In this document: piece after piece, positions 16,778 through 26,762 of the stretch
Numbering within the stretch: position 1 is the first letter of the stretch
How the letters are laid out: each line of letters starts with the position of its first letter
From: Acidobacteriaceae bacterium TAA 166
GTDB lineage: Bacteria; Acidobacteriota; Terriglobia; Terriglobales; Acidobacteriaceae
Reading direction: 5' to 3'
DNA: 64,000 nucleotides
Assembly: GCA_000421065.1 (NCBI GenBank)
Contig: ATWD01000001.1
Location: forward strand, 1-64,000
Position numbers and translations under genes: made by a program
Notes under the pieces: generated by a model
What the model saw: only the letters and a program-made list of their open reading frames with translations
Told to the model about the DNA's origin: nothing
Database searches by the model: none

Positions 16778-18238
16778 TCAGCGCCACCCACCACCGAGCG
16801 CCGCGTAGAGTTCAACCAGCGAACTGGCTTCTCTCTCCTGAGCCTGTACAAGCTGTAGTTGTGCCGAATAGAGGTCCGTGTCCGTCGTCAGAACCTCAAG
16901 ATAGCTGGAGTTCCCCCCTGAATACCGTAGCTTTGCCAAGCGAACTGCATCGGCGGCCGACTCGACCTGCTCTGCCTGGCGCTCCCGATGTTCGCGGGTC
17001 TCGGAATAAGCGACAAGCGAATCAGATACATCCCGGAGAGCATTGAGGATTGTCCTTTGGTACGTAAGAACCATCTCCTGTTCCTGCGATTGTGACAGCC
17101 GATAGTTGCTGCGGATCCGCCCCCCATCAAAGATGGGCTGCGTGATCGATCCGGCGGCATACCAGTACGTTGCTGGCCCCTTAAAGATTGAATTAAGTTG
17201 ATTGCTCGCAGCCCCACCGAGGCTTGTCAGGGATATCTGGGGAAAAAATTGTGCCCGGGCGACGCCGATGCGCGCGTTAGCAGCAACAAGCCTCTGTTCA
17301 GCCTCCTGCACGTCCGGTCGACGTTCCAGCAATTCAGAGGGGATTCCAACGGGAACCTGTTCTGGGTGCGGTTGTTCTGCAATCGAAAGACCGCGCTGGA
17401 TTGAGCCTGGGTTATGTCCCAACAAGATACTGAGCGCGTTCTCACGTACAGCAATTTGTCGCCTCAGTTCTGGAAAGTTCGCCTGCGCAGCATGAAGAAG
17501 CTCCTCCGCCTGCCGGAGATCCTCAAGGGATGCCGCGCCTCCTTTTTGGAGCGCCTGTATTAGTTTCACTGAGTTTTCCCGGGCTTCGATCGTGCTGCGT
17601 GTGATCTCCAATTGGCTATCCAAGCTACGCAGATCAAAGTAGGACACAGCAACATCCTGTACGAGCGCTGTCTGGGTCGCCCGTTGCCCCCATGTACTTG
17701 CCAACATCTCGGCCCGTGCCGCCTCTGTCTGCCGACGATAGAGCCCCCAGAAGTCAAGGTTCCAGGCTGCAGAGGCACTCGGACCACCTCCGTTAAAGAA
17801 CCTATTCCCCGTCCTTCCATCGCTGTTCTTGCCGGCGAGAGGCGGCGGGAGCTGCTCCGCGCTGTAGTTTCCGCCGCCGGATACAGTAGGAAACTGCTGC
17901 GATCTCACGACACCAACTTCGGCGCGGGCTTCGAGGATTCGTTGCGCTGCGATCCGGAGATCAAGGTTGTTTGTGAGCGCCTCCTTTACCAGCCGTTCCA
18001 GCACCGCATCTTTGAAAATGCTGGCCCACTGTTCGTCGGCAAATGAGGGAGCGGGTATCGATTCCGCAATTTCGGGAGCAAGTTTACCGCGGTACCCAGC
18101 TGGAATATCTGCAAGCGGTCGTTTGTAGTTAGGCCCAACGTTGCAGCCGACGAGGGACCCGAACAATGAGATCGACAGAACGACCCTCCCTGCCTTTCTC
18201 ACGAGATCATTCGTAATATGCCCTTGGAGCTTGATCAT
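16778..18238 (-). CDS. Outer-membrane efflux factor, NodT/TolC family lipoprotein
   Basis: Outer-membrane channel component of an RND efflux system, 486 residues from ATG 18238 (GAGG upstream). The signal ends in a lipobox (LVGC, Cys near residue 32) followed by NVGPNYKRP, the classic start of NodT-type channels. Two OEP repeats follow, with PTVSGGGNYSAEQ and AWNLDFWGLYRRQTEAARAE in the first and RRPDVQEAEQRLVAANARIGVARAQFFP-type sequence in the second. The gene begins 11 bases after the adaptor stop codon and completes the three-gene efflux operon. Confidence 0.92.
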   Translation of the reverse strand: MIKLQGHITNDLVRKAGRVVLSISLFGSLVGCNVGPNYKRPLADIPAGYRGKLAPEIAESIPAPSFADEQWASIFKDAVLERLVKEALTNNLDLRIAAQRILEARAEVGVVRSQQFPTVSGGGNYSAEQLPPPLAGKNSDGRTGNRFFNGGGPSASAAWNLDFWGLYRRQTEAARAEMLASTWGQRATQTALVQDVAVSYFDLRSLDSQLEITRSTIEARENSVKLIQALQKGGAASLEDLRQAEELLHAAQANFPELRRQIAVRENALSILLGHNPGSIQRGLSIAEQPHPEQVPVGIPSELLERRPDVQEAEQRLVAANARIGVARAQFFPQISLTSLGGAASNQLNSIFKGPATYWYAAGSITQPIFDGGRIRSNYRLSQSQEQEMVLTYQRTILNALRDVSDSLVAYSETREHRERQAEQVESAADAVRLAKLRYSGGNSSYLEVLTTDTDLYSAQLQLVQAQEREASSLVELYAALGGGWR

Positions 18239-18248
18239 TATATGTACC

Positions 18249-19502
18249 TCACCGAACCTGAACAGTTTGACCATCATGAAGCAGATCTCCCGGGCTAGAG
18301 ACAATCGCGTCTTCCGGGCGAATACCGCTGAGTATCTCTACGTCGGTTCCGAGATCCTTCCCCAGTACGACCGGCAGAAAACGGAGTTTATTGCCACTCT
18401 GAACTGCCACAACATGCATACCGTTTGGCTCGATGACAAGAGAACTGGTCGGAACGATCAGGGAGGTTCGTGGCTCCGCGAGAGTGAACTTCACATCGGC
18501 ATACATGCCTGGAAGTAAAGACCCATCGCGATTGTCGAGTTGCACTTCCGCACGCATTGTTCGGGCAGCACTATCGAGCGAATTCGCATTTCTCACGACC
18601 GTTCCGGTGTACTCCCGGCCAAGACGTTCTTTTACGGAGAGCATAGCGGTCTGCCCATCCTGTATATTCACCGCCTGAGACTGCGGAACATCAACCTGGA
18701 TACGAAGTGTTCCGCTCTGAGCAATATTGAATAGGGCTCGTCCCTGTCCGGCGCTTCCCGTCGTGATCAGGTCACCCTGCTCAACGTTTCGCGCAGTGAT
18801 CACACCTTCGAAGGGTGCGACGATCCTCTCAAAACTCTGTAGTTGAAGTAGTCTGGCCACATTCGCCTGGTTCGCCGTGACGTTGGCCTCCGACGCCACA
18901 ATATTCGCATTCGCAGCGGATACATCGGCAGCCCTGGCATCGAAAGCCTGTACAGCCTCGTCCACGATCTGTTGAGAGATCGCATGCTGCTCTCCCAAAG
19001 GGAGATCCCGTTCTTTGGTGAGGCGTGCAAGTTCCTGATTCGCCTTAGCCTGTTGCAGAGCTGCCTTGGCCTGTTGCAGAGCGCCTATAGATTGAGCGAG
19101 CGTGCTGCGAGCCTGCTGCAGTTGCTGGTCTACCTCAGGAGAAGCAATCACCGCAACAAGTTCCCCAGCCTTCACTTTGGAACCGATGTCCACAAACCTC
19201 TTTTGCAGGTAGCCGTCGGTTCGAGCGTAGATTGCAGCAGAATAGAGAGGTTCGACATTGCCGGGCAGCAGCAACTCGGACGTTGCCTGTCCCTTTCGGG
19301 GATGCAGAATAGAAACCAGTGGATGCGTTATCTGAGATTCATTGGTGGCTGCGAGAGCCTCGCGGTTGCGAAAGACACGAGGCATTGTGCCTATGGCGAG
19401 GAGAGCGGTCAGAACTACAGCACCGCCTAAAATCCTCAATTTGCTGCCGGAAGCTGCTGCATGTCGTTGCTGGGGCGATTTGGTGACGACTTGGTGTGTC
19501 AT
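18249..19502 (-). CDS. RND efflux periplasmic adaptor (HlyD/MFP family)
   Basis: Membrane-fusion protein of 417 residues linking the inner-membrane pump to the outer-membrane channel. It has one N-terminal membrane anchor (LGGAVVLTALLAIG), lipoyl halves (IYARTDGYLQKRFVDIGSKV and FERIVAPFEGVITARNVEQG), a coiled-coil hairpin rich in Gln/Ala (about residues 130-210) and a C-terminal beta-barrel (LPGMYADVKFTL). The ATG overlaps the pump stop codon by four bases (ATGA), showing translational coupling. No substrate can be read from the sequence. Confidence 0.92.
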   Translation of the reverse strand: MTHQVVTKSPQQRHAAASGSKLRILGGAVVLTALLAIGTMPRVFRNREALAATNESQITHPLVSILHPRKGQATSELLLPGNVEPLYSAAIYARTDGYLQKRFVDIGSKVKAGELVAVIASPEVDQQLQQARSTLAQSIGALQQAKAALQQAKANQELARLTKERDLPLGEQHAISQQIVDEAVQAFDARAADVSAANANIVASEANVTANQANVARLLQLQSFERIVAPFEGVITARNVEQGDLITTGSAGQGRALFNIAQSGTLRIQVDVPQSQAVNIQDGQTAMLSVKERLGREYTGTVVRNANSLDSAARTMRAEVQLDNRDGSLLPGMYADVKFTLAEPRTSLIVPTSSLVIEPNGMHVVAVQSGNKLRFLPVVLGKDLGTDVEILSGIRPEDAIVSSPGDLLHDGQTVQVR

Positions 19503-22500
19503 GCGATCTCCTGTGATGTGCTGTGACCTGAATGAACGAAACTGAACATGAGCGGAACAAAAAACAAGGTCGCAAACGTTGCCATCGTCAGACCACCGAT
19601 GACGGCGCGTGCGAGTGGCGCATTCTGCTCTCCACCTTCACCCAATCCCAGAGCCATAGGCAGCATCCCGACGATCATTGCAAAGGCAGTCATGACGATC
19701 GGGCGGAGTCGTGTAAAGCCTGCCGTGACCACCGCTTCGGAAGCAGGCGTGCCGTCCTTGAGCAGACCATTTGCGAACGTTACGAGAAGAATCGAGTTCG
19801 CAGTTGCGACGCCGATCGACATAATCGCTCCCATGAGGCTCGGGACATTGAAGGTAGTTTGGGTTAAGAAGAGGGCCCACACAATACCGCAAAAGACGCC
19901 TGGCAATGCACAGATGATTACGAACGGAGCCGCCCAGCTCTGGTAGTTCACGACCATGAGCAAATAAACCAGCAACGCGGCAAAAGCCAGTCCTATCCCC
20001 AATCTTGTGAAGGCTTCGTTCATACTTTCGACTTGTCCGCGCACTACGATCGACGTGCCAGGTGGTAGGGACTTGCTCTCCTGCTTGACAATTTGCTGCA
20101 CGCGCGCCGAGACGGAGCCAAGGTCGGTGTCCTGCGTGTTGGCATACACATCAAAGACCGGTGCCGCATTGTGATGATTCAGGACGACCGGTAACACGGA
20201 AGGCTTGATCGTCGCCATGTTGCTCAGAAGCTCGCTTCGATTGTTGACCGTCCGGATGGGAATCGGCGTGTTCTCGAGAGCGTTGATGGAGTTCATCCGA
20301 TACTGGGGCGTCTGTGCCGCGACGTAGTATGTGATTCCCATCTTTGGATCGAGCCAGAAGTTGGGCAGAACCGCTGTGCTCGAGCTGAGCGAAATAAAAA
20401 TGCTGTTTGCTACGTCTTGTTCCGTCAAACCGAACTGCGCGGCTTTTATACGATCGATGTCTAAATGGATGTCCGGCGCATTGACTACCTGATGCAGATG
20501 AACATCTACTAACCCCCGAACACCCGCGACTTTGTCTCGCACTCTACGTGCAATTTCGTAATTTCCAGGGTCATATCCTTGCACCTGAATGTCGATGGGA
20601 GATGGAAGGCCAAAGTTCAGAATCTGTGTAACGATGTCAGCGGGCTGGAAGAAAAACGTGAGATCAGGAAACTGCTTCTGTAATTGAGAGCGCAGCTCTT
20701 TGACATAACGCTCACTCGGAGCATGATGCTTTTCGTTGAGCGCAATCAGGATTTCTCCGTCTGCGCTGCTAATCGTTGCTCCTCCTCCGAAGGCATAGTT
20801 GTATGTCTCGTGGCTCAGGCCGATGTTGTCGATAATCAGATCGAATTGGTCGGATGGAATTATCTTCCGGATGTGCTCTTCAACTTCACTGAACAGGACT
20901 TTGGTTGTCTCAATTCGCGTGCCGGGCTGAGCTCTTACGTGCAATCGAATCTGTCCTGCATCGACAGAGGGAAAGAAGTCTCTGCCGATGAACGGAAGTA
21001 GTACAAACGCACTTGCCATGACTGCGACAGAAGCGATGAGTGCTTTCTTTCGGTTCGCGAGAAAGATTCGGAGAGACTCCGTATAGCGATCTTGCACCCA
21101 GAAATACCCCTGGTTGAAACGGCCATGAATCCGCCGGAAGATCGAATAGTGAGCGTCTTCTAAATCCTTCGATTGCTCGCCATGCCCAGACAAATGCTCG
21201 GACGCAAGCAGGAAGTTCACCAACACCGGCACCAAGGTCCTCGAGAGCAGATAGGACGCCATCATGGCAAAGACGACCGCCAGTGCCATGGGAGTGAATA
21301 AGTACTTTGCTGGCCCCGTGAGAAAGACAACAGACACGAAAACGATGCAAATGGTCAGCGTCGAAACGAATGTCGGGGTCGCAATCTCTGCAGCGCCGAT
21401 CAATACTGCTTCCCTAAGCGGCTGGTCTTCCATGTGTCGATGGATGTTTTCGATTGTGACCGTCGCGTCGTCGACGAGAATTCCGATCGCGAGCGCAAGG
21501 CCTCCAAGCGTCATCGTGTTCATCGTCTCTCCCATCGCACTCAGCGCGATGATCGAGCTCAGAATCGAGAGAGGAATGGATATGGCAATGATGAGAGTAC
21601 TGCGCCAGCTTCCAAGGAACAGAAGAATCATGAGTGCCGTTAGCGATGCCGCGATGACACCTTCCCGAAGCACTCCCGTAATTGATGCCCTCACGAAGAG
21701 CGACTGATCGAAAAGTTCCCTGATCTTCATCCCTTTTGGCGCTGCGCGGCGCGAAATCGGCAGGACATCGTTCTTGATCTGATTCACGATATCTAGGGTG
21801 GAAACCGAGCCAACCTTCATCACTGAGAGGAGGACGTTTGGTTTTCCGTCCGCTCGGGAGACGTTGTCTTGGACTGCCCACCCGTCGCGGACATGGGCGA
21901 TATCCCTCATGTAGACCAGGGATCCATTAACGGTCTTTACCGGCACATCATTCAGAGTGAGAGCGTCTACCGGGCTGGAATTCGTACTGACGGTGTACTC
22001 ATGGGATCCCATTTTCGTTGTACCCGAGGGTAGCGTGACGTTTTGGGCGTTGATTGCGTTCGTCACATCGATCGCCGTGATGCCTTTTGCCTGCATCGAC
22101 GACTGGTCCATGTCCACCATGATCTGCCGGGCTACGCCGCCATAGGGAGTCGGCAATAGGGTTCCAGGGACGGTCGACAGTTGTTGACGGACTCGAAATA
22201 GACCGTAGTCGTACAATTCCGATTCTGAAAGTGTGTCGCTGGACAACGAGAGTTGAATGATCGGCACAGTGGATGCGCTGAACCGCACAATCCACGGCGG
22301 ATTCACCCCCGGGGGCATTCGAAATCGGATTCCATTCACCGAGGCGTCGATCTGAGCCATCGCCGCGTCGATGTGTACCTGAGGCTGAAACGAGATCCTG
22401 ATAACGCTCGCGCCCGTTACAGTCTGCGAATCGATCGACTTGATGTCATTGACATTGGCCATAACGAATTCGCTATACGTCGTGATTCGATTCTCCATCT

Positions 22501-22672
22501 CCTTGGCGGAAAGTCCCGAGTATGACCAGATAATCGTTACGACGGGTATATCGATGCTGGGAAAAATGTCGGTCGGTGTTGTAGCAAGAGAGGTGAAGCC
22601 GAGAACCAAAATAAGGATCGAGGCTACGATGAACGTATACGGTCGGTTTAGCGCTAGTTTTACAATCCACAT
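19499..22672 (-). CDS. RND family inner-membrane efflux pump
   Basis: Proton-driven transporter of 1057 residues from ATG 22672 (GGTGGAG upstream). The pattern is that of AcrB/MdtC-like (HAE1/HAE2) pumps: N-terminal LALNRPYTFIVASILILVLG, porter domain to about residue 340, then helices including GILVDDATVTIENIHRHME, whose Asp-Asp pair carries the proton relay. The second half repeats this layout, with LLMVVNYQSWAAPFVIICAL and VGMLPMALGLGEGGEQNAPL. It heads the operon pump-adaptor-outer factor and is divergent from a LysR gene. Drug or solvent efflux is likely; the substrate is not predictable. Confidence 0.93.
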   Translation of the reverse strand: MWIVKLALNRPYTFIVASILILVLGFTSLATTPTDIFPSIDIPVVTIIWSYSGLSAKEMENRITTYSEFVMANVNDIKSIDSQTVTGASVIRISFQPQVHIDAAMAQIDASVNGIRFRMPPGVNPPWIVRFSASTVPIIQLSLSSDTLSESELYDYGLFRVRQQLSTVPGTLLPTPYGGVARQIMVDMDQSSMQAKGITAIDVTNAINAQNVTLPSGTTKMGSHEYTVSTNSSPVDALTLNDVPVKTVNGSLVYMRDIAHVRDGWAVQDNVSRADGKPNVLLSVMKVGSVSTLDIVNQIKNDVLPISRRAAPKGMKIRELFDQSLFVRASITGVLREGVIAASLTALMILLFLGSWRSTLIIAISIPLSILSSIIALSAMGETMNTMTLGGLALAIGILVDDATVTIENIHRHMEDQPLREAVLIGAAEIATPTFVSTLTICIVFVSVVFLTGPAKYLFTPMALAVVFAMMASYLLSRTLVPVLVNFLLASEHLSGHGEQSKDLEDAHYSIFRRIHGRFNQGYFWVQDRYTESLRIFLANRKKALIASVAVMASAFVLLPFIGRDFFPSVDAGQIRLHVRAQPGTRIETTKVLFSEVEEHIRKIIPSDQFDLIIDNIGLSHETYNYAFGGGATISSADGEILIALNEKHHAPSERYVKELRSQLQKQFPDLTFFFQPADIVTQILNFGLPSPIDIQVQGYDPGNYEIARRVRDKVAGVRGLVDVHLHQVVNAPDIHLDIDRIKAAQFGLTEQDVANSIFISLSSSTAVLPNFWLDPKMGITYYVAAQTPQYRMNSINALENTPIPIRTVNNRSELLSNMATIKPSVLPVVLNHHNAAPVFDVYANTQDTDLGSVSARVQQIVKQESKSLPPGTSIVVRGQVESMNEAFTRLGIGLAFAALLVYLLMVVNYQSWAAPFVIICALPGVFCGIVWALFLTQTTFNVPSLMGAIMSIGVATANSILLVTFANGLLKDGTPASEAVVTAGFTRLRPIVMTAFAMIVGMLPMALGLGEGGEQNAPLARAVIGGLTMATFATLFFVPLMFSFVHSGHSTSQEIA

Positions 22673-22852
22673 ACTCGGATCTCCACCATCGGCCTGTGGG
22701 CTGATGTCATTCCTAAATTCGAGCCGCCGCAAACAGCGCCTGTTAAGCCTTGGAAAAGTGCGGGGCTTCTCGCATCTAGCAATCAGATGTCAGGCCGCTT
22801 GATTTTGCGGCATCATCAATGTCATTCTGGAAATGACCGAAAGGCATGAATC

Positions 22853-23779
22853 ATGAGTTTCGACGAACGAGTACTGAACGGAATGAGCGTACTTTCAGCG
22901 ATTGTTCAAAATGGAACTTTCGCCGGCGCTGGCCGATCATTGAATATGACTCAGTCGGGCGTCAGTCGGGCCATGGCTCGATTGGAGGCAAGGATGGGGA
23001 CCCGACTTCTGGAACGTACGACTCGTTCCGTAGTTCTCACTGACGATGGAAGACGCCTCTATGAGCAAGTTGTTCCTCTGCTGACGGGCCTGGAGGACGC
23101 TGTAGCGTCTGTCGCCGAAGGTAAAGCAGTTGTGAGGGGTAGACTTAGGGTGAACATCCACCCCTTTTTTGCCCAACTCATTCTCGGGCCTCAGTTGAGA
23201 AAATTTCTCGAAGGCCATCCAGAACTTCAACTCGAAATGATTACCCGCGAACAGATGGGCGATATGGTTGCGGAGGGATTCGATCTTGCCATTCGCTTCG
23301 GTACGCCCCGCCCCTCCACACATATAGCCCGCAAACTTCTCGACACTCGCATCGTCACCGTCGCTACGCCCGGCTATATCAAACGGCGCGGGAAGCCACA
23401 CTCGCCCGAGGAACTCAACAGCGGAGGGCATACCCTGATCGACTTCCGTGATCCCGAAGCAAGCAGGCCATTTCAATGGGAGTTCCATAAAGGTCGAAAA
23501 ATGCTGGGCGTCGCAACCGGAGGACAACTCATGGTGAGCGACGTATTGACCATGCACCGGATTTGCCTTTCCGGATATGGAATAGCACAGGTCATGGAAC
23601 TTGGCTGCGAAAATTTATTGGCAAGCGGACAACTGATCGAGCTTTTTCCGGATTGGTCCGATGAGAATTTTCCGCTCTATGCCCTTTACCCATCTCGCAG
23701 TCACCTGCCAGCCAAGACACGTGCGTTCCTTGAGTTCGTCGTCTCGCTGATCCAACGGACTGCGACGGTGAAGGGATGA
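22853..23779 (+). CDS. LysR family transcriptional regulator
   Basis: Regulator of 308 residues. The winged helix-turn-helix is at the N-terminus (FAGAGRSLNMTQSGVSRAMA, LEARMGTRLLERTTRSVVLT) and the LysR substrate-binding domain follows (residues 95-300), with LDTRIVTVATPGYIKRRG in the effector cleft. AAAGG lies upstream of the ATG. It is transcribed away from the RND pump gene across a gap of about 180 bases, the usual LysR arrangement, so it probably controls the efflux operon. This is positional inference. Confidence 0.9.
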   Translation: MSFDERVLNGMSVLSAIVQNGTFAGAGRSLNMTQSGVSRAMARLEARMGTRLLERTTRSVVLTDDGRRLYEQVVPLLTGLEDAVASVAEGKAVVRGRLRVNIHPFFAQLILGPQLRKFLEGHPELQLEMITREQMGDMVAEGFDLAIRFGTPRPSTHIARKLLDTRIVTVATPGYIKRRGKPHSPEELNSGGHTLIDFRDPEASRPFQWEFHKGRKMLGVATGGQLMVSDVLTMHRICLSGYGIAQVMELGCENLLASGQLIELFPDWSDENFPLYALYPSRSHLPAKTRAFLEFVVSLIQRTATVKG

Positions 23780-23805
23780 GTCAGGTCAGGGACTCGGGCA
23801 GAAGG

Positions 23806-23837
23806 CAGCGTGGGCTCGGTCCACGAAGCCCACGCTG
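23806..23837 (+). terminator. Hairpin terminator after the LysR gene
   Basis: Perfect 11-bp stem CAGCGTGGGCT/AGCCCACGCTG with a ten-base loop, followed by TTTAA, 26 bases after the LysR stop codon. It also faces the convergent pirin gene, about 300 bases away. Confidence 0.65.
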
Positions 23838-24135
23838 TTTAAGCTGATGCTTAGCAAATCCCTGTGCGCCGGCCAGAAATTCTCTCTTGTTCGACCAAGG
23901 ACACGCTGCTGGATAGATTGCCACGAAGTCATCGGCAATTAATTGCCGCATTGCCTTTGATCATTGTTGAACAAGCTGTCCCATACGAGTTAGCGAATGC
24001 TCAGCAACTCTTTGCGTTCTGCCCCGGTGGACCTGGCACGGGGTTGGGAGCGGGCCCAAGGCACAGAGAGTGACCGCGCGGGAAAATACTTCTATGAGTT
24101 TCAAATGATCATCTCCGATCGAATGGCGGATTCAA

Positions 24136-24840
24136 TTAGCGTCGCGATGCTGTCACAATAAGCACAACTTCTGCGTTCACCAGAGCCTCGATTCGAACGG
24201 AAGTCTCGTCTTGAATAACGAGTCCATCTCTGGCTCTCACATGTACACCATTAACATTCAAACTCCCGGTAGCGGGGACGAGGTACGCGACATCGTCCTT
24301 CGGTATCGTGTACTCGAGGATTGTCCCTCCCGCGAAAATCGCCCCTAATACTTCGGCGTCTGTGCGAATGGGAAGAGCATCGCTCGCGGACCTGCCGCTC
24401 GCGAGAGTAACGAATTGTCCGGATCGATCTGCCCTCGGGAACTGCTTAGAGCCCCACTGTGGCGTGCCGCCCGGCTGCCTGGGGGTAAGCCATATCTGAA
24501 ATAGCCGCGCTGGGATCGTCTCGTCGTTTCGCTCCGAATGACCGATGCCGGTACCGGCACTCATGACCTGTACATCTCCCGCGGGGATATAGCCTTTGTT
24601 CCCTAGATTGTCCTCGTGCGTTACGACGCCTTCACGCACATAGGTGATGACCTCAACATTCGAATGATGATGAAGGCCGAAACCGGAATGGGGCGCGATC
24701 TCGTCATCATTGAAGACATAAAGATTGCCCACAGGGCCGTGAATCGGATTCCCATAATGTCCGATTGCGAAATGATGCTTGGCTTTGAGCCATCCGGAGT
24801 CTAGGCCACCAATCTCTGCATAGGGTTTGAGTTTAATCAT
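24136..24840 (-). CDS. Pirin family protein (bicupin, quercetinase-like)
   Basis: Cytoplasmic bicupin of 234 residues. The N-terminal cupin carries the metal-ligand pattern FGLHHHSNVEVITYVREG followed by THEDNLG and the third histidine in GIGHSERN, as in YhhW-type pirins that cleave quercetin or act as iron-dependent redox sensors. The C-terminal cupin lacks obvious metal ligands, which is normal. AGGAGG precedes the ATG. It is the last gene in the YceI-azoreductase-DoxX-pirin set, 70 bases after DoxX. Confidence 0.88.
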   Translation of the reverse strand: MIKLKPYAEIGGLDSGWLKAKHHFAIGHYGNPIHGPVGNLYVFNDDEIAPHSGFGLHHHSNVEVITYVREGVVTHEDNLGNKGYIPAGDVQVMSAGTGIGHSERNDETIPARLFQIWLTPRQPGGTPQWGSKQFPRADRSGQFVTLASGRSASDALPIRTDAEVLGAIFAGGTILEYTIPKDDVAYLVPATGSLNVNGVHVRARDGLVIQDETSVRIEALVNAEVVLIVTASRR

Positions 24841-24910
24841 CTTTCAATCCTCCTCGTTTCTTTTATGAGGCGCGCCGCGGTGACGCCCCGTGACCTTCCA
24901 TAGGTGGAAC

Positions 24911-25306
24911 TTATGCGGCAACGGAGTCTGTTGTCCGAGGTTGAACCAGCTCTTTGAACACCCCTCGAACGCTGAGTGCGGTAAGAACCCAGAGGACTGA
25001 GGCAATCAATGCCATCGGTAGGCCTTCTGGCGCCATGAAGGCATGAAAGAGGACGATGTTGACGATCACGGGCGCCAACAGGAATAGCGCCAGCGGCACG
25101 AAACGGTTCACAAGGAGCAGCACGCCGACGATCACCTGGAGGGCCATGATGACAACGATCTCATGAGAGACAAAGAGGGCCCCCATGAACTGCGCCGCAG
25201 CTCCCGTGGGGGGAGGCAGTTTGATGAACTGCAGGAATCCGTTGAGGCCGAAGACGAGGAAGAGCACGCCGAGAAGAATCCGTGCGATGGTGGAAGTGAG
25301 TTTCAT
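24911..25306 (-). CDS. DoxX family membrane protein
   Basis: Inner-membrane protein of 131 residues with four membrane segments (IARILLGVLFLVFGLNGFLQ, VVIMALQVIVGVLLLVN, LALFLLAPVIVNIVLFHAF, LIASVLWVLTALSV). The GLNGF segment after helix one and the overall size match the DoxX family, which interacts with thiol/quinone redox chemistry in several bacteria. AAAGGAC precedes the ATG. Its place between an FMN azoreductase and a pirin supports a redox-stress role; the precise function is not known. Confidence 0.85.
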   Translation of the reverse strand: MKLTSTIARILLGVLFLVFGLNGFLQFIKLPPPTGAAAQFMGALFVSHEIVVIMALQVIVGVLLLVNRFVPLALFLLAPVIVNIVLFHAFMAPEGLPMALIASVLWVLTALSVRGVFKELVQPRTTDSVAA

Positions 25307-25394
25307 GGCGATTTGTCCTTTGCAATTGAGTAAGAAACATGGGATTTCGCGGGATACGGTGGACCGCTGGCGGCGTCCACCGTATATAGGGAAA

Positions 25395-26027
25395 CTAGAC
25401 TTTGCCTGCTGCCGCAGTCACCTGTTCTGAGAATGCGGCGAGGAAGTCTTCGGGCTTCTCAACACCGCGATCGATCTTCCAGGTCGATCCGGCCTGGATG
25501 AAGTTCACATCGGTGACACCAATGAAGCCGAGGATCGCACGCAGGTAAGGCTTCTCCGCGTCATATCCCTCGGTCGGCGTGCCGGGCAGATATTCCCCCG
25601 CGCTGGAGATGATCACAGTGGCCTTCTTGCCGGTGACCAGGCCGGTGTAGCTGCCGTCCGCATTGGCGTTGAATGTCTTTCCGATACGGACGATATGGTC
25701 GATATAGGTCTTCAGCTTTCCAGGCACTGCGAAGTTATACATTGGAGTTGCAATCAGCCACTCATCAGCCGCCTCCAATTCAGAAATCAAGTCATCTCCA
25801 ATCTTGAGAGCGGCCTTTTGCTCTTCGTTGTGCGTGGATGGATCGCTGTAGGCAGCCATGATCCATGGAAGCTCCACATGAGGGAGTTCGGTCTTGGCGA
25901 GGTCACGCTCAATCACCTTGCCGTTGGCATGAGTCAGCTTCCACTGCTCGACAAACTGGTTTGAGAGCCTGCGGGAGACAGAGTAGTCGCCGCGGGTGCT
26001 GACATCGATTTTCAGAAGCGTAGGCAT
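25395..26027 (-). CDS. FMN-dependent NADH-azoreductase (AzoR-like)
   Basis: Flavodoxin-fold quinone/azo reductase of 210 residues from ATG 26027 (AAGGGA seven bases upstream). It begins LLKIDVSTRGDYSVSRRLSN, the phosphate-binding start of AzoR proteins, and shows the FMN-contacting PMYNFAVPGKLKTYIDH and SSAGEYLPGTP segments. AzoR enzymes reduce quinones and azo compounds with NADH. An in-frame ATG at 26123, directly after the YceI stop codon, would add 32 residues (MANILNRLFGRDKSGS...) not typical of the family. The start is therefore the uncertain part; the function is well supported. Confidence 0.87.
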   Translation of the reverse strand: MPTLLKIDVSTRGDYSVSRRLSNQFVEQWKLTHANGKVIERDLAKTELPHVELPWIMAAYSDPSTHNEEQKAALKIGDDLISELEAADEWLIATPMYNFAVPGKLKTYIDHIVRIGKTFNANADGSYTGLVTGKKATVIISSAGEYLPGTPTEGYDAEKPYLRAILGFIGVTDVNFIQAGSTWKIDRGVEKPEDFLAAFSEQVTAAAGKV

Positions 26028-26125
26028 GGATAATCCCTTCTTGAGGTTTGTTGGTCCCGTTGGTTGTTTTAGCGAGCTGCCGGATTTGTCTCGCCCGAAT
26101 AGCCGATTGAGAATATTTGCCATGG

Positions 26126-26707
26126 CTACTTTTGCCCCACCTCAAGGTCAATGGTGATCTTCACTTCGTCGCTTACCATTGCATTCGGATACTTGCTGCC
26201 GAAGTTGAAGTCGCTTCGCCCGAAGGTCGTGGTGGCTTCGAGGCCACTGACCAGGCCGCCTTCCATTCCCTTCTGCAGCAACGTCGGGCCAGTCACGTCG
26301 AGCACGACGGGCTTCGTGACTCCCGCCATGGTCAGATTTCCTGTTACCTTCAATTCGTTCCCGGAAGGGGTTACAGAGGTTGGTTTGAAGATCGAGGTCG
26401 GAAACTTCTGCACATCGAAGAAGTCTCCGCCCTTCAAATACCCGTCGCGGTAGTTGCTTCCCGTGTTGATTGTGGTTGCGGTCAAAACAGCTTTCACGCT
26501 GTCTTTCGTAGAATCTTTGGGATCCCAAATGACCGTTCCAGTGAGCTTGCTCATTCCGCCGCGCACATTCGTCATCGAGAGGTGGCGGGCCTCGAACGTA
26601 GCCTGGGTGTGAGCCGGATCAATGCTCCAAGTGGTGCTCTGGCCAAATGCCGAGACTGTCGAGGCAGTGGAGATAATCAATACCGTGGCTAACATCTTTA
26701 TTTTCAT
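26126..26707 (-). CDS. YceI family periplasmic lipid-binding-like protein
   Basis: Secreted protein of 193 residues from ATG 26707 (AGGA upstream). A signal peptide (MKIKMLATVLIISTASTVSA) is followed by the YceI lipocalin-like domain: TWSIDPAHTQATFEARHLSM, GGMSKLTGTVIWDPKDSTKD, YLKGGDFFDVQKFPTSIFK and FGRSDFNFGSKYPNAM. Family members bind polyisoprenoids or amphiphiles in the periplasm. It is the first gene of the four-gene set and is divergent from a TetR gene. Confidence 0.9.
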   Translation of the reverse strand: MKIKMLATVLIISTASTVSAFGQSTTWSIDPAHTQATFEARHLSMTNVRGGMSKLTGTVIWDPKDSTKDSVKAVLTATTINTGSNYRDGYLKGGDFFDVQKFPTSIFKPTSVTPSGNELKVTGNLTMAGVTKPVVLDVTGPTLLQKGMEGGLVSGLEATTTFGRSDFNFGSKYPNAMVSDEVKITIDLEVGQK

Positions 26708-26762
26708 GGAAATCCTCGGCTGAAGGTGGCGCTGATAGTTTTGAACCCAAACCACACATTTG

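Noticed and set aside
22937..23557. A 206-codon minus-strand frame across the LysR gene
   Set aside because: It is the complement of a clear LysR coding sequence and has no recognisable domain.
26027..26123. Longer azoreductase start directly after the YceI stop codon
   Set aside because: The added 32 residues do not fit the family, and a better ribosome-binding site precedes the ATG at 26027.
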